DNA of 53,777 nucleotides from Oceanobacillus indicireducens (GCF_014647195.1 NZ_BMOS01000024.1:1-53777), one strand, 5' to 3'; positions 8,291 to 20,831 are shown, numbered from the stretch's first letter. Translations and numbers: made by a program. The notes: generated from the sequence alone by a model not told the origin.

Positions 8291-8656
8291 TTACTGTTTC
8301 TTGTTAGCCATTGTTTTACGTGGGCCTTTACGCGTACGAGAGTTGTTCTTTGTCTTTTGTCCACGAACCGGTAAACCGCGACGGTGACGTACACCTCTGT
8401 AAGATCCAATTTCAATCAGACGCTTAATGTTGAGGGATACTTCACGACGTAGGTCCCCTTCAATCGTAACAGACTCTACTGCTCGGCGAATACGTCCGAG
8501 TTCGTCTTCTGTTAGATCGCGTACACGAGTATCTTCAGAAACGTTTGCCTCTTTAAGGATTTGTTTTGCAGTCGTTTTACCAATTCCAAAGATGTACGTT
8601 AATGAAATAACGACTCGTTTATCACGTGGAATATCAATACCTGAAATACGTGCCAA
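8291..8656 (-). CDS. rpsM: 30S ribosomal protein S13
   Basis: S13 sits in the head of the small subunit and contacts S19, 5S-bearing bridges and the P-site tRNA through its basic tail. I place the start at a TTG (8656), giving the family's usual [14 protein letters not shown] and 121 residues. The AGGAGG lies 9 bases before this TTG but only 3 bases before an in-frame ATG at 8662, which is too close. The tail [14 protein letters not shown]...RTRKGPRK is intact. Confidence 0.96.
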   Translation of the reverse strand: MARISGIDIPRDKRVVISLTYIFGIGKTTAKQILKEANVSEDTRVRDLTEDELGRIRRAVESVTIEGDLRREVSLNIKRLIEIGSYRGVRHRRGLPVRGQKTKNNSRTRKGPRKTMANKKQ

Positions 8657-8674
8657 GATCATGCACCTCCTATA

Positions 8675-9035
<361 letters not shown>

Positions 9036-9059
9036 TCGTTTGATCTCCTTCCTTTAAAT

Positions 9060-9290
9060 CAGTCACAAGCCCAAGTACTCGTCAGGATGGTAAATCGCAA
9101 TTTCCCAATTGTGACATGATCAGTTTCTAGAAGGCTATTGGGATATGTGGAGAAAAGCTGTCGAGCCCTAGTAATAATTAGTTACCTCAAGCTGCATCTG
9201 CTTCGATTTACTCCATCCGCTAATATTAATGTACCTTTTTAACCCGCAGTTTCCGGGATCTGTGTACGTTACGTTTTAAGCTTTCAGATG
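9060..9290 (-). pseudogene. remnant of a KOW-domain RNA-binding protein gene (B. subtilis YbzG/RplGB position)
   Basis: In Bacilli a small KOW protein gene usually lies between map and infA. Here one minus-strand frame reads LILADGVNRSR (9197-9229), a stop, then NSLLETDHVTIGKLRF (9092-9139), then another stop. These match my recollection of the family blocks VLIADGDKR... and NSLLETGRVTNGKLRF. A further fragment K-Q-M-Q-L-E-V-T-N-Y lies in a shifted frame between them. Stops and frameshifts show the gene is dead. A lone TATAAT (9333-9338) upstream has no good -35. Confidence 0.75.
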
Positions 9291-9380
9291 AGCTTTTAAA
9301 GTTATAGCTATCTGTAAGTTACTACGCCCTTCATTATAACGTCAGAAGGCCAGAATTGCACCTAATCCGGTCATCCTCTG

Positions 9381-10049
<669 letters not shown>

Positions 10050-10066
10050 TCAATGTCGGCAGGAAA

Positions 10067-11362
10067 TTACTTGATAAAACCTTTGTAGTGACGTTTCACT
10101 AGCTGGCCTTCAAGTTGCTTCATAGTTGTTAATGCAACCCCTACAACAATTAGTAAGCTTGTTCCGCCGATTTGTACGGATTGTGGTAAGTTCGCAAGAC
10201 TTCCTAATATAATAGGCAGTATGGAAACAGCAGCCAAGAAAAGCGCTCCTACAAATGTTAGGCGTTTCAATACGCGCGATAAATAGTTTTCCGTGTTGTG
10301 TCCTGGACGGATACCCGGAATATACCCACCTTGTTTCTGCAGATTCTCTGCCATTTGTTCCGGATTCACCTGAACAAATGTATAGAAATAGGTGAACGCG
10401 ATAATTAACGCTGTATAGATAACCATTCCGATCGGTTGTGTATAATCAAAGATCATCATAATCGTATCTGCAAAAGAATTTCCCTCATAAAAACCAGCGA
10501 TTGTCGTTGGAGCTACCATGAAAGCAACTGCAAAGATGACCGGAATTACCCCGGCAGCATTTACTTTAATCGGTAGATGAGTGGATTGCCCTCCAACCGG
10601 TGAACGGTTAACGAGGCGTTTTGCGTATTGTACTGGAATTTTTCTCAGTGCCTGGTTGACGTAGATTACACCAACAGTTACTGCGATAATAACAAGTACA
10701 ATAATGGCTACGATAATAATGTTGATGAATAGTTCATCCCCGGCATTTACGAAATACTGGCTGAATAGTTGATTAACTCCATTTGGTACAGCAGCAACAA
10801 TTCCTGCAAAGATGATAATGGAAATTCCATTCCCTACTCCATGAGCAGTAATTTGTTCACCTAACCACATAAGGAAGGCTGTTCCTGCTGTTAATGTCAC
10901 AGCTATTATCAAGAATTTCCCAAAGCCCGGATCTTGGATTAGTAAGCCGCCTGCCATTGCATTAAACCCAATTGACATGACTATTCCTTGAATAAACGCA
11001 AGCCCAATTGTACCATAGCGCGTGACTTGAGCAATTTTCTTACGGCCCATTTCTCCTTGTTTCTTCCACTCTGTAAATTTCGGGACAACATCCATTTGCA
11101 AAAGCTGCATTATGATGGATGCCGTGATATAAGGCATAATCCCCATAGCGAATATGGAGAAGTTCTGTAATGCCCCTCCACCGAACGTATTAAGAAATCC
11201 GAATACGTTTTGTTGCTCTGTCATAAAACCAAGTGCTGTCCTATCTGTGAATGGTACAGGAATAAATGTGCCAAGACGGAAAATAACAAGCATGGCTAGC
11301 GTGAATAGTATTTTCCGTCTAATGTCAGCGACACGCCAGAAATTGGAGATTGTGCGAAACAT
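10067..11362 (-). CDS. secY: protein translocase subunit SecY
   Basis: SecY is the channel of the Sec translocon. The 431-residue product has about ten hydrophobic segments, the N-terminal FRTISNFWRVADIRRKILFT, and conserved cytoplasmic loops such as VQYAKR and IPGIRPG for SecA and ribosome contact. Its start overlaps the rplO stop as TAATG, indicating translational coupling. The partner SecE is encoded at 37979-38146. Confidence 0.98.
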   Translation of the reverse strand: MFRTISNFWRVADIRRKILFTLAMLVIFRLGTFIPVPFTDRTALGFMTEQQNVFGFLNTFGGGALQNFSIFAMGIMPYITASIIMQLLQMDVVPKFTEWKKQGEMGRKKIAQVTRYGTIGLAFIQGIVMSIGFNAMAGGLLIQDPGFGKFLIIAVTLTAGTAFLMWLGEQITAHGVGNGISIIIFAGIVAAVPNGVNQLFSQYFVNAGDELFINIIIVAIIVLVIIAVTVGVIYVNQALRKIPVQYAKRLVNRSPVGGQSTHLPIKVNAAGVIPVIFAVAFMVAPTTIAGFYEGNSFADTIMMIFDYTQPIGMVIYTALIIAFTYFYTFVQVNPEQMAENLQKQGGYIPGIRPGHNTENYLSRVLKRLTFVGALFLAAVSILPIILGSLANLPQSVQIGGTSLLIVVGVALTTMKQLEGQLVKRHYKGFIK

Positions 11363-11802
11363 TAGATCACCTCAGTTTTACCGCCCGCAGCCTCAATCGC
11401 TTCTTTTGCAGCTTGAGAAAACTTATGAGCTTTTACTGTGAGCTTCTTATCAATCGTGCCATTACCAAGTACTTTGATACCTGCATTTAACTTACTCACG
11501 ACACCATCTTCAAGTAATAGCTCTGGTGTAACTTCAGTGCCTTCTTCAAATTGATTTAATTTATCTAAGTTTACAATTGTATAATCTTTACGGTTAATAT
11601 TCGTAAAGCCGCGTTTAGGTAAACGTTGGAATAAAGGTGTTTGTCCACCCTCAAATCCTGGACGTGTACGACCGCCGGAACGAGCTTTTTGCCCTTTCTG
11701 TCCACGGCCGGAAGTTTTACCGTTCCCGGAAGACATTCCGCGTCCAACACGGTTTCTTTCTTTACGAGTACCTTCGTTTGCTTTTAATTCATGAAGTTTC
11801 AT
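11362..11802 (-). CDS. rplO: 50S ribosomal protein L15
   Basis: L15 is a late-assembling large-subunit protein. The 146-residue product has a glycine- and arginine-rich N-terminal extension ([21 protein letters not shown]) that threads into 23S rRNA and a globular C-terminal part ending in AAGGKTEVI. It lies between rpmD and secY as in all Bacilli. Confidence 0.98.
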   Translation of the reverse strand: MKLHELKANEGTRKERNRVGRGMSSGNGKTSGRGQKGQKARSGGRTRPGFEGGQTPLFQRLPKRGFTNINRKDYTIVNLDKLNQFEEGTEVTPELLLEDGVVSKLNAGIKVLGNGTIDKKLTVKAHKFSQAAKEAIEAAGGKTEVI

Positions 11803-11830
11803 CGGAGCACCTCCTTATCTCTAGTATTTC

Positions 11831-12013
11831 TTACGCTTCATTCACGTCTAATAAGTGGGATACTCTATTAATCATACCACGGGTTACTGGTGTGTCTTCA
11901 AGTACCACTGTTTGACGGATTTTCTTTAAACCGAGTGCTTCAACAGTTCTGCGTTGTACTTCAGTACCGCCAATAACACTGCGTTTGAGGGTGATTTCTA
12001 ATTTGTTAGACAT
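11831..12013 (-). CDS. rpmD: 50S ribosomal protein L30
   Basis: A 60-residue L30 with the motif [20 protein letters not shown] and the C-terminal [10 protein letters not shown] typical of the family. It binds 23S rRNA domain II. It is placed between rpsE and rplO with a GGAGG ribosome binding site. Confidence 0.98.
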   Translation of the reverse strand: MSNKLEITLKRSVIGGTEVQRRTVEALGLKKIRQTVVLEDTPVTRGMINRVSHLLDVNEA

Positions 12014-12026
12014 ATTGTTTCCCTCC

Positions 12027-12530
12027 TTATCCTAACAGTTCTTCAACAGACTTTCCACGTAGTTTCGCTACTTCTTCTGCTGTTTTCAGATTTTCTAACC
12101 CATTGATTGTTGCACGGATCACATTAATTGGAGTACTTGCTCCGTGTGACTTTGTAAGAATATCCCCTACACCTGCAAGCTCTAAAACCGCACGGGCTGG
12201 TCCACCGGAGATAACTCCAGTACCTTCAGTAGCTGGTTTCATCATTACGTTACCAGAACCAAAACGTCCAATAATTTCGTGTGGGATTGTAGTACCTACA
12301 AATGGTACACGAATTAAGTTCTTCTTCGCGTTGTCTACTGCTTTCTTGATTGCTTCTGGTACTTCTTGAGCTTTACCAGTACCGAAACCGACATGGCCGT
12401 TCTTGTCGCCAACTACAACCAATGCAGCAAAACGCATGCGGCGTCCACCTTTAACAACTTTAGAAACGCGGTTGATGGATACAACACGTTCTTCTAAATC
12501 TAATTTGTTCGCATCGATTTGATTATTCAT
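12027..12530 (-). CDS. rpsE: 30S ribosomal protein S5
   Basis: S5 supports decoding accuracy and helicase activity at the mRNA entry site. The 167-residue product has the N-terminal double-stranded RNA-binding-like domain and the loop [10 protein letters not shown], where spectinomycin-resistance changes occur in other species; here it looks wild type. The C-terminal domain contains [17 protein letters not shown]. Confidence 0.98.
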   Translation of the reverse strand: MNNQIDANKLDLEERVVSINRVSKVVKGGRRMRFAALVVVGDKNGHVGFGTGKAQEVPEAIKKAVDNAKKNLIRVPFVGTTIPHEIIGRFGSGNVMMKPATEGTGVISGGPARAVLELAGVGDILTKSHGASTPINVIRATINGLENLKTAEEVAKLRGKSVEELLG

Positions 12531-12554
12531 TAAAATGGTAACCTCCTTTGTCGA

Positions 12555-12917
12555 TTAAAATTCGAGACCTGCTTCTCTAGCAGCCTCAGCTAATGCTTTA
12601 ACGCGTCCATGATATAAATAGCCTCCACGGTCGAATACTACAGTTTTGACACCTTTTTCAATTGCGCGTTTTGCAACAGCCTCTCCTACCTGTTTCGCAG
12701 CTTCTATGTTACCACCTTCTGAGATATTCAATTCTTTATCAACAGTAGATGCGCTGGAAACTGTAACACGATTTTCGTCATCGATTAACTGTGCATAGAT
12801 ATGTTTATTAGAGCGGAATACGTTCAGACGTGGACGTTCAGCAGTACCAATTACGTCTCTGCGTACACGTGCATGTCTCTTTTTCCGCATTTCATTTCTA
12901 GCTGGTTTTGTGATCAT
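12555..12917 (-). CDS. rplR: 50S ribosomal protein L18
   Basis: L18 binds 5S rRNA together with L5 and L25-type proteins. I start it at the ATG at 12917 ([11 protein letters not shown]), giving 120 residues as in B. subtilis. The in-frame GTG 9 bases upstream overlaps the AAAGGAG ribosome binding site. The core [16 protein letters not shown] and [20 protein letters not shown] is conserved. Confidence 0.98.
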   Translation of the reverse strand: MITKPARNEMRKKRHARVRRDVIGTAERPRLNVFRSNKHIYAQLIDDENRVTVSSASTVDKELNISEGGNIEAAKQVGEAVAKRAIEKGVKTVVFDRGGYLYHGRVKALAEAAREAGLEF

Positions 12918-12947
12918 CAAGGTCACTCCTTTCTCACCTAACTAATC

Positions 12948-13484
12948 TTACTTAGCAGTCTTACCTTCTTTACGGCGTACGTATTCGCCAACATAACGAA
13001 TTCCTTTGCCTTTGTATGGCTCTGGCGGACGGATTGCACGAATGTTCGCTGCAACTGCTCCAACTAATTCTTTATCGATACCTTTTACGGTTAATTCTGT
13101 GTTTTTAGGAACCTCAATTTCAATTCCATCAATAGCGTCGATTTCTACCGGATGGGAATAACCTGCGTTAACTACTAGTTTATTGCCCTGCATTTGTGCA
13201 CGGTAACCAACACCAGTGATTTCAAGTGATTTTTCGAATCCTTTTGTCACACCTTCAACCATGTTCGCAATCATCGTACGGCTCGTTCCGTGTAGGGAGC
13301 GGTGTTCTTTAAGGTCGCTTGAACGTTCTAATGTTAAGACGTTATCTTCCAATTTCACAACAATATCTTGATGAATTTCTTTTGAAAGCTCTCCTTTAGG
13401 TCCTTTAACGGATACCTTGTTACCATCGAGCTTCACTTCTACCCCTTCTGGGATTTCAATCGGCTTTAATCCTATACGAGACAT
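12948..13484 (-). CDS. rplF: 50S ribosomal protein L6
   Basis: L6 has two related RNA-binding domains near the sarcin-ricin loop. The 178-residue product starts at the ATG at 13484 (MSRIGLKPI), which is 8 bases after AGGAGG; the in-frame GTG upstream sits on that site. The C-terminal [20 protein letters not shown] is the family signature. Confidence 0.98.
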   Translation of the reverse strand: MSRIGLKPIEIPEGVEVKLDGNKVSVKGPKGELSKEIHQDIVVKLEDNVLTLERSSDLKEHRSLHGTSRTMIANMVEGVTKGFEKSLEITGVGYRAQMQGNKLVVNAGYSHPVEIDAIDGIEIEVPKNTELTVKGIDKELVGAVAANIRAIRPPEPYKGKGIRYVGEYVRRKEGKTAK

Positions 13485-13512
13485 TTTCTGCACCTCCTTG
13501 GGTTAAAAAATA

Positions 13513-13911
13513 TTACCAGACGTATGCAAGCACTTCGCCACCGATTTGTTGGCTGCGGGCTTCTTTATCCGATAGTACACCTTGTGAAGTAGACACGATT
13601 GCAATACCTAATCCGTTCAACACTCGTGGTACTTCATCAGCTTTCGCGTAGACACGTAAACCTGGTTTACTGATACGTTTGATTCCTGTAATTACTTTCT
13701 CTTCGTTCGCACCGTATTTCAGGAAAATACGCAGTACACCTTGTTTGTTGTCTTCAATATATTCATAGTCCTTAACGAAACCTTCACGTTTCAGGATATC
13801 AGCGATTTCTCTTTTGATCTTTGAAGCAGGAAGCTCCAATTTTTCATGTTTTACTGTAACCGCATTTCGAATGCGAGTAAGCATATCTGCGATTGGATCT
13901 GTCATTACCAT
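13513..13911 (-). CDS. rpsH: 30S ribosomal protein S8
   Basis: S8 binds the central domain of 16S rRNA. In E. coli it also represses the spc operon; that is not established for this lineage. The 132-residue product keeps [13 protein letters not shown] at the start and [22 protein letters not shown] at the end, colinear with the B. subtilis protein, including its MVM start. Confidence 0.98.
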   Translation of the reverse strand: MVMTDPIADMLTRIRNAVTVKHEKLELPASKIKREIADILKREGFVKDYEYIEDNKQGVLRIFLKYGANEEKVITGIKRISKPGLRVYAKADEVPRVLNGLGIAIVSTSQGVLSDKEARSQQIGGEVLAYVW

Positions 13912-13940
13912 TCATCATTACCTCCTTCCCAAATTGGGGT

Positions 13941-14138
<198 letters not shown>

Positions 14139-14152
14139 TTATTGCTTGGAAC

Positions 14153-14692
14153 TTATTTTTGGAAAGGCATGCCTAACTCAGATAATAGTTCACGAGCTTC
14201 TTCGTCTGTATCAGCTGTTGTTACAATAACGATATCCAGTCCGCGTACTTTATTTACCTTATCGTAGTTAATCTCCGGGAAAATGAGTTGTTCTTTCACA
14301 CCTAGTGTGTAGTTTCCACGTCCATCAAAAGCATTTTTGGAAATACCACGGAAGTCACGTACACGTGGAAGTGATACTGCAATTAGCTTTTGTAGGAACT
14401 CATACATGCGCTCACCACGAAGGGTTACCTTTGCGCCGATCGGCATTCCTTCACGTAGACGGAAACCAGCAATTGATTTCTTCGCACGAGTGATTAGTGG
14501 TTTCTGACCAGAGATTAATGATAGTTCTTCGACAGCACTATCCAATGCTTTTGAGTTTTGTACCGCGTCACCAACACCCATGTTGATTACGATCTTTTCG
14601 ATTTTTGGTACTTGCATAACAGATTTATAGTTAAATTTATTCATTAAAGATGGTGTAACTTCATCTTGAAACTTTTCTTTTAATTGGTTCAT
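14153..14692 (-). CDS. rplE: 50S ribosomal protein L5
   Basis: L5 binds 5S rRNA and touches the P-site tRNA. The 179-residue product has [20 protein letters not shown] near the start and the conserved [16 protein letters not shown] near the C terminus. It is placed between rplX and rpsN. Confidence 0.98.
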   Translation of the reverse strand: MNQLKEKFQDEVTPSLMNKFNYKSVMQVPKIEKIVINMGVGDAVQNSKALDSAVEELSLISGQKPLITRAKKSIAGFRLREGMPIGAKVTLRGERMYEFLQKLIAVSLPRVRDFRGISKNAFDGRGNYTLGVKEQLIFPEINYDKVNKVRGLDIVIVTTADTDEEARELLSELGMPFQK

Positions 14693-14719
14693 CTTGGCGC
14701 CCTCCTTTCAACTAGAAAC

Positions 14720-15031
14720 TTATTTATCTAACGCTTCTCCGGATTTCTTAGCGATTCTTACTTTCTTTCCGTCACGAACTTCATAACCAACACGAGTTGG
14801 CTCACCGGATTTAGGGTCAATTGGTAGTACGTTGGACACGTGAATTGCAGCTTCTTGGTTTAGAATACCGCCTTGTGGGTTTTCTTGAGAAGGTTTCGCG
14901 TGTTTCTGTACCATGTTAACTCCTTCGACAAGTACACGGTCTTTCTTTGGATACACTTCAAGAATTGTACCTTCTTTGCCGCGGTCTTTTCCGGATAATA
15001 CTTTTACTTTATCACCTTTTTTTACATGCAT
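14720..15031 (-). CDS. rplX: 50S ribosomal protein L24
   Basis: L24 starts assembly of the large subunit. The 103-residue product begins with a KOW motif ([20 protein letters not shown]) and contains the loop [14 protein letters not shown]. It is 35 bases after rplN. Confidence 0.98.
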   Translation of the reverse strand: MHVKKGDKVKVLSGKDRGKEGTILEVYPKKDRVLVEGVNMVQKHAKPSQENPQGGILNQEAAIHVSNVLPIDPKSGEPTRVGYEVRDGKKVRIAKKSGEALDK

Positions 15032-15065
15032 GCTTGACGCACCTCCTTAGTAACGAAAGATTCAC

Positions 15066-15434
15066 TTATAATACTTCTGGAGCAAGAGATACGATTTTCA
15101 TGAATTTAGCATCACGTAATTCACGTGCAACCGGGCCGAAGATACGAGTACCTCTTGGGCTTTGGTCATCACGGACAATTACTGCAGCATTTTCATCAAA
15201 ACGAATATATGAACCATCTATACGACGCGCACCAGATTTAGAGCGAACGATAACTGCTTTAACGACGTCACCTTTTTTGACAACGCCTCCTGGTGTTGCT
15301 TTTTTCACTGAGCAAACTACTACATCACCAATATTCGCAGTCTTACGGCCTGATCCGCCTAAAACTTTAATTGTCTGTAGTTCACGAGCACCAGAGTTAT
15401 CTGCAACTTTCAAACGACTTTCTTGTTGTATCAT
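15066..15434 (-). CDS. rplN: 50S ribosomal protein L14
   Basis: L14 sits at the subunit interface (bridge B8) and also receives the silencing factor RsfS. The 122-residue product starts [19 protein letters not shown] and ends [12 protein letters not shown], matching family ends exactly in position. Confidence 0.98.
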   Translation of the reverse strand: MIQQESRLKVADNSGARELQTIKVLGGSGRKTANIGDVVVCSVKKATPGGVVKKGDVVKAVIVRSKSGARRIDGSYIRFDENAAVIVRDDQSPRGTRIFGPVARELRDAKFMKIVSLAPEVL

Positions 15435-15477
15435 AACACTGTTACCTCCCTTCGGATCTGTTCCGAATCAACTTAAA

Positions 15478-15741
15478 TTAGATAATGATCGCTTCTTCTA
15501 TGATTTCCACTAGGCGGAAACGTTTTGTAGCTGAGAGTGGACGTGTCTCCATAATGCGCACGATGTCACCAGTCTTCGCTTGGTTGTTTTCATCATGTAC
15601 TTTGAGCTTTTTGGAATACTTTACACGTTTACCATATAATTTATGAACTTTATACGTTTCAACTAATACAGTAATGGTTTTGTCCATTTTGTCAGAAACA
15701 ACGCGGCCTGTGTATACTTTACGATTGTTACGTTCAGACAT
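15478..15741 (-). CDS. rpsQ: 30S ribosomal protein S17
   Basis: S17 is an OB-fold protein of the 5' domain of 16S rRNA. The 87-residue product has the signature [17 protein letters not shown] and MHDENN-type loop followed by [20 protein letters not shown]. It follows rpmC. Confidence 0.98.
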   Translation of the reverse strand: MSERNNRKVYTGRVVSDKMDKTITVLVETYKVHKLYGKRVKYSKKLKVHDENNQAKTGDIVRIMETRPLSATKRFRLVEIIEEAIII

Positions 15742-15767
15742 ACTTGATTAAACCTCCTCTCTTCAAG

Positions 15768-15968
15768 TCAGTTATTTGCGGTTAATTCACGTTGACGTGC
15801 AACGGTTTTTAAACGAGCAATTGATTTACGTACTTCACGAATACGTGCAGTGTTTTCCAACTGACCTGTAGCAAGCTGGAAGCGTAAATTAAATAATTCT
15901 TCTTTTAGTGATTTTACCTTTTCATCAATTTCGGCAGTGGTTAATTCTCTTATTTCTTTAGCCTTCAT
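15768..15968 (-). CDS. rpmC: 50S ribosomal protein L29
   Basis: L29 sits at the peptide exit site, where SRP and trigger factor dock. I start it at the ATG at 15968 ([10 protein letters not shown]), giving the usual 66 residues and a GGTGGTGA ribosome binding site. It then overlaps the rplP stop by 11 bases. The helical core [20 protein letters not shown] is diagnostic. Confidence 0.97.
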   Translation of the reverse strand: MKAKEIRELTTAEIDEKVKSLKEELFNLRFQLATGQLENTARIREVRKSIARLKTVARQRELTANN

Positions 15969-16392
15969 TGCTTTCACCACCAATTTCTTCACGTTTTACA
16001 AATTTCGTTTTAATCGGCAATTTGTGAGAAGCAAGACGTAAAGCTTCGCGTGCTACTTCTTCATTCACTCCTGCGATTTCAAACAAAATTTTCCCTGGTT
16101 TTACTACTGCTACCCAGCCTTCTGGAGCACCTTTACCGGAACCCATACGTACTTCTAATGGTTTTGATGTATAAGGTTTATCCGGGAAAATTTTAATCCA
16201 TACTTTTCCGCCACGTTTCATGTAACGTGTCATTGCAATACGGGCAGCTTCAATCTGACGACTTGTAATCCAGCTAGCTTCTGTAGCTTGTAGACCGTAT
16301 TCTCCAAATGAGACTGCTGTACCGCCTTTTGCTTGGCCTCTCATTTTACCACGGTGTTGTTTACGATATTTTACACGTTTAGGCATTAACAT
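15958..16392 (-). CDS. rplP: 50S ribosomal protein L16
   Basis: L16 helps place the A-site tRNA. The 144-residue product begins [19 protein letters not shown] and contains the strongly conserved [20 protein letters not shown]. Its 3' end overlaps rpmC. Confidence 0.98.
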   Translation of the reverse strand: MLMPKRVKYRKQHRGKMRGQAKGGTAVSFGEYGLQATEASWITSRQIEAARIAMTRYMKRGGKVWIKIFPDKPYTSKPLEVRMGSGKGAPEGWVAVVKPGKILFEIAGVNEEVAREALRLASHKLPIKTKFVKREEIGGESNEG

Positions 16393-16409
16393 ACAAAGTG
16401 CCCCCTTCC

Positions 16410-17051
16410 TTAGTTTTCTTTTTTAGTTGGAAGGACTTCCCCACGATAGATCCACACTTTAACGCCAAGCTTACCGTACGTTGTATCAGCTTCAGCGTGA
16501 GCATAATCAATATCAGCACGTAATGTGTGTAGTGGTACTGTTCCTTCACTGTAATGTTCTGCACGAGCGATGTCCGCACCGCCGAGACGTCCAGATACTT
16601 GAGTTTTAATTCCTTGTGCACCAGCACGCATTGTACGTTGAATAGCTTGCTTCTGCGCACGACGGAATGAGATACGGTTTTCTAATTGACGCGCGATGCT
16701 CTCAGCAACTAGTTTCGCATCAAGATCAACCTTTTTAATTTCCACAATGTTGATGTGAACTCTCTTACCAGTTAATTTATTTAATTCTTTACGTAGAGCT
16801 TCAACTTCTGAACCGCCCTTACCAATTACCATTCCTGGCTTACCAGTGTGAATCGTAATGTTCACTCGGTTTGCTGCACGTTCAATCTCGACAGAAGAAA
16901 CAGCAGCAATCTTTAAGCGGTTATCAAGGAATTCTCTAATTTTAATATCCTCATGTAGTAAGTCTGCATAGTCTTTATCAGCGTACCATCTTGACTCCCA
17001 GTCTTTAATGATTCCTACGCGAAGACCCGTTGGATTTACTTTTTGACCCAC
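16410..17051 (-). CDS. rpsC: 30S ribosomal protein S3
   Basis: S3 lines the mRNA entry tunnel. The 213-residue product has a type II KH domain with the G-K-G-G loop ([19 protein letters not shown]) and the C-terminal [14 protein letters not shown]-like region. It is 3 bases downstream of rplV. Confidence 0.98.
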   Translation of the reverse strand: MGQKVNPTGLRVGIIKDWESRWYADKDYADLLHEDIKIREFLDNRLKIAAVSSVEIERAANRVNITIHTGKPGMVIGKGGSEVEALRKELNKLTGKRVHINIVEIKKVDLDAKLVAESIARQLENRISFRRAQKQAIQRTMRAGAQGIKTQVSGRLGGADIARAEHYSEGTVPLHTLRADIDYAHAEADTTYGKLGVKVWIYRGEVLPTKKEN

Positions 17052-17054
17052 TAA

Positions 17055-17396
17055 CTACCCCTCCTTCTTTTCAGTTACCACAACTGTAATGTGGCTTGTG
17101 CGTTTATTAATTTGACTTGCACGTCCTTGAGCACGTGGACGGAAACGTTTCAATGTAACACCTTCATTTACATATGCTTCGGAAACAACTAGGTTGTCTG
17201 TATCCATTTCGTAGTTGTGTTCTGCGTTTGCGACTGCAGAGTTCAACACTTTCTCTACGACTGGGGAAGCACTGCGAGGTGTGTTCTTTAAGATTGCGAT
17301 TGCTTCACCAACATCTTTTCCTCGAATTAAATCAACGACTAAACGTACCTTACGAGGAGCGATACGAACCGTTTTTGCAACAGCTTTTGCTTGCAT
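17055..17396 (-). CDS. rplV: 50S ribosomal protein L22
   Basis: L22 extends a beta hairpin into the exit tunnel beside the macrolide site. The 113-residue product has [19 protein letters not shown] and the hairpin region [20 protein letters not shown], with no insertion or deletion of the kind linked to macrolide resistance. Confidence 0.98.
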   Translation of the reverse strand: MQAKAVAKTVRIAPRKVRLVVDLIRGKDVGEAIAILKNTPRSASPVVEKVLNSAVANAEHNYEMDTDNLVVSEAYVNEGVTLKRFRPRAQGRASQINKRTSHITVVVTEKKEG

Positions 17397-17417
17397 GCGA
17401 AGTAGCCTCCTCTCAAA

Positions 17418-17696
17418 TTAGCGATTTGTTTTCTTATCGTCACCAGAGTGTCCTCTGAATGAACGAGTTGGCGCGAATTCACCTAATTTATGTCCAACCA
17501 TATCTTCTGTTATATAGACCGGAACATGTTTGCGTCCATCATATACTGCAATTGTGTGACCAACAAAGGATGGGAAGATTGTAGAACGGCGAGACCAAGT
17601 TCTAATCAGTTGTTTCTTGTCACTCTCGTTCATTTCATCCACCTTTTTCAATAGATGGTCATCTGCGAAAGGTCCTTTTTTCAAACTACGACCCAT
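17418..17696 (-). CDS. rpsS: 30S ribosomal protein S19
   Basis: S19 pairs with S13 in the head of the small subunit. The 92-residue product starts [19 protein letters not shown] and has [20 protein letters not shown], both signatures. A small GAGACG/CGTCTC hairpin precedes it in the rplB-rpsS gap (17721-17740). Confidence 0.98.
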   Translation of the reverse strand: MGRSLKKGPFADDHLLKKVDEMNESDKKQLIRTWSRRSTIFPSFVGHTIAVYDGRKHVPVYITEDMVGHKLGEFAPTRSFRGHSGDDKKTNR

Positions 17697-17753
17697 GGAT
17701 AAACCTCCTTCCAGAGCTTAGAGACGGGGTTATTCGTCTCCCGTCCTATTCAT

Positions 17754-18584
17754 TTATTTTTTACGTTTACGAACGATATACTTATTAGACGGCTTGTTGC
17801 GTTTGCGTGTCTTGTAACCAAGTGTTGGTTTGCCCCATGGTGATAATGGTGACGGCATACCGATTGGTGAACGACCTTCTCCTCCACCGTGCGGGTGATC
17901 ATTCGGGTTCATAACAGATCCGCGAACTGCTGGGCGCTTGCCTAACCAACGAGAACGTCCTGCTTTACCAACACGGATTAGTTCATGTTCAATGTTTCCA
18001 ACCTGACCAATTGTTGCACGGCATGTGCTTAACACTAAACGAACTTCTCCTGATGCCAAACGAACGAGTGTGTATTTACCTTCGCGACCTAAGATTTGTG
18101 CTTCTGCACCAGCTGAACGAGCTAATTGACCGCCACGACCTGGTTTTAATTCTACGTTATGGATAATCGTTCCTACCGGAATATTTTCAAGCGGGAGAGC
18201 GTTACCTGTTTTAATATCAGCCTCAGCACCTGATTCAACTACTTGACCTACTTGAATTCCTTTTGGAGCTAGGATATAACGTTTTTCTCCATCTGCATAA
18301 TGAACTAATGCAATGTTTGCTGTGCGGTTCGGGTCGTATTCAACTGTAGCAACGCGTCCTGGTATTCCATCTTTGTCACGTTTGAAATCGATAAGACGGT
18401 ATTGACGCTTGTGACCGCCGCCTTGATGACGAACAGTAATTCTTCCTTGGTTGTTACGTCCAGCTCGTTTGTTGAGTGGAGCTAACAAGGTTTTTTCTGG
18501 GGTATCCGTAGTGATTTCTGTGAATGATGATACAGACATATTACGTCTACCATTTGAAGTTGGTTTAAACTTCTTAATCGCCAT
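17754..18584 (-). CDS. rplB: 50S ribosomal protein L2
   Basis: L2 is needed for subunit joining and peptidyl transfer. I start it at the ATG at 18584 ([14 protein letters not shown]), 276 residues; the frame is open 18 bases further. The key C-terminal region [16 protein letters not shown], with the conserved histidines, is intact. Confidence 0.98.
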   Translation of the reverse strand: MAIKKFKPTSNGRRNMSVSSFTEITTDTPEKTLLAPLNKRAGRNNQGRITVRHQGGGHKRQYRLIDFKRDKDGIPGRVATVEYDPNRTANIALVHYADGEKRYILAPKGIQVGQVVESGAEADIKTGNALPLENIPVGTIIHNVELKPGRGGQLARSAGAEAQILGREGKYTLVRLASGEVRLVLSTCRATIGQVGNIEHELIRVGKAGRSRWLGKRPAVRGSVMNPNDHPHGGGEGRSPIGMPSPLSPWGKPTLGYKTRKRNKPSNKYIVRKRKK

Positions 18585-18613
18585 CTTTTTTCCCTCCTTC
18601 ACCTAAATGATTT

Positions 18614-18901
18614 TTAGCCTTCAAAGAAGTCCAGTTCTTTACTGTCTTCCGAAAGCTCTACGATAGCTTTTTTGCGATCTGAACGGTACCCGCTATATTG
18701 GCCCATTCTCTTAAGTTTACCTTTAAGGTTAAGCGTATTTACTTTCTCTACTTTAACGCCGAAGATAAGTTCTACTGCGTCTTTAATTTCTGTCTTGTTC
18801 GCTTTAGGGTCTACTTCAAAAGTATATTTCTTATCTGCCATTAAATCAGCACTGTGTTCTGTAATGACAGGGCGCTTTATAATATCACGTGGATCTCTCA
18901 T
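18614..18901 (-). CDS. rplW: 50S ribosomal protein L23
   Basis: L23 is at the exit tunnel and is the docking site for trigger factor and SRP. The 95-residue product begins [16 protein letters not shown] and carries the tunnel loop region [18 protein letters not shown]. It starts in a TAATG overlap with the rplD stop. Confidence 0.98.
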   Translation of the reverse strand: MRDPRDIIKRPVITEHSADLMADKKYTFEVDPKANKTEIKDAVELIFGVKVEKVNTLNLKGKLKRMGQYSGYRSDRKKAIVELSEDSKELDFFEG

Positions 18902-19524
18902 TATGCAAGCACCTCCCCTGCTTTTTCGACCGCTTCCTTCGTAATAACTAACTTGTCATACGTTATTAAATCGAGAACATTCAATTCTTCTACAGTAAGT
19001 ACTTTAACTGCTTGAAGGTTGTTTGCTGAACGAACGATAGTTTCTTCTCTATCAGCAGTCACGATTAATGCTTTGTCATCTACTTTTAATGCATCTAGTA
19101 AATTAATGACTTCTTTTGTTTTTGGTGTCTCAATTGCAAGTGACTCTAAAACAAAGATGCCTTCTTCTTTTACTTTAGAAGCTAAAGCGGATTTAAGAGC
19201 TAAGCGACGAACTTTCTTTGGCAGCTTGTAGCTGTAGCTGCGTGGTGTAGGTCCGAATACTACGCCACCGCCAACCCATTGTGGTGAACGAATGGATCCT
19301 TGACGCGCACGTCCAGTTCCTTTTTGACGCCACGGTTTACGACCACCACCGCTTACTGCAGAACGGTTTTTAACAGCGTGTGTACCTTGGCGAACTGATG
19401 CGCGTTGCATAACAACTGCTTCGTGTAACACGTGTTCGTTAGGTTCAATGCCGAAAACTGCTTCGTTTAATTCTACTTCTCCTGCATTACTTCCATCTTG
19501 TTTAAACAATGTTACTTTTGGCAT
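18901..19524 (-). CDS. rplD: 50S ribosomal protein L4
   Basis: L4 has a globular domain and a loop lining the exit tunnel. The 207-residue product carries the loop [18 protein letters not shown], where macrolide-resistance changes occur in other species; it looks wild type. L4 autoregulates the S10 operon in gamma-proteobacteria; I saw no such leader that I could recognise here. Confidence 0.98.
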   Translation of the reverse strand: MPKVTLFKQDGSNAGEVELNEAVFGIEPNEHVLHEAVVMQRASVRQGTHAVKNRSAVSGGGRKPWRQKGTGRARQGSIRSPQWVGGGVVFGPTPRSYSYKLPKKVRRLALKSALASKVKEEGIFVLESLAIETPKTKEVINLLDALKVDDKALIVTADREETIVRSANNLQAVKVLTVEELNVLDLITYDKLVITKEAVEKAGEVLA

Positions 19525-19549
19525 GACAAATCCTCCCTTCTTCTAATGA

Positions 19550-20182
19550 TTAATTTCCTTTTATTGAACTTGTAATTTTAACGTAAGATTTTTTCGCGCC
19601 TGGAACATTTCCTTTAACTAGTAGTAGGTTTCTTTCTTCATCCACACTTACTACTTCAAGGTTTTGAATTGTCACTTGTTCGCGACCCATTTGTCCTGGC
19701 AATTTTTTACCTTTGAATACTCTTGATGGGTCTGCCGCCATAGCCATTGCACCTGGACCTCTGTGGTAGCGGGATCCGTGACTCATTAGACCACGAGCTT
19801 GATTGTGGCGCTTAATGTTACCTTGGAATCCTTTACCTTTAGAAGTTCCTGTTACATCAATCTTTTCTCCGGCTTCAAAAGTACTAACGCTAATTTCCTG
19901 ACCTACTTCATAGTCATCGATATTAGCAGTACGGATTTCACGAACGTAGCGCTTAGGATTGGTACTCGCTTTTTCAGCATGACCTTTTTCCGCTTTACTC
20001 GCACGTGATTCTTTCTTGTCTGCAAAACCTAATTGAATGGCAGTATATCCGTCATTCTCTTCTGTTCTTTTTTGTAATACGACGTTTGGCTCAGCTTGAA
20101 TAACTGTTACAGGGATTAATTCACCAGCTTCAGAGAATAACTGAGTCATGCCGATTTTACGACCTAAGATTCCTTTCGTCAT
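19550..20182 (-). CDS. rplC: 50S ribosomal protein L3
   Basis: L3 reaches the peptidyl transferase centre. The 210-residue product starts [15 protein letters not shown] and has the central extension [20 protein letters not shown] followed by [14 protein letters not shown]. Inside this extension, [11 protein letters not shown] differs from the shorter B. subtilis form, a small local variation. Confidence 0.98.
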   Translation of the reverse strand: MTKGILGRKIGMTQLFSEAGELIPVTVIQAEPNVVLQKRTEENDGYTAIQLGFADKKESRASKAEKGHAEKASTNPKRYVREIRTANIDDYEVGQEISVSTFEAGEKIDVTGTSKGKGFQGNIKRHNQARGLMSHGSRYHRGPGAMAMAADPSRVFKGKKLPGQMGREQVTIQNLEVVSVDEERNLLLVKGNVPGAKKSYVKITSSIKGN

Positions 20183-20209
20183 CCGTTACACCTCCTATAA
20201 AAACTTAAA

Positions 20210-20680
<471 letters not shown>

Positions 20681-20831
20681 TTTTATTACTCACGATTCGA
20701 TTGCACATCTACATATTATACGCAGGTTTCCGTTGAATTGCAAGACTTTATCAAGGTTTTTCGCAAGTTTTTTCAAGGGAAATGCATATTTTTTAAAATT
20801 GCGAGCATATAGATGATAATAACCCTTCTTT

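Noticed and set aside
9297-9340. TATAAT upstream of the KOW remnant as promoter of infA and downstream genes
   Set aside because: No acceptable -35 at 16-18 bases; kept only as a remark.
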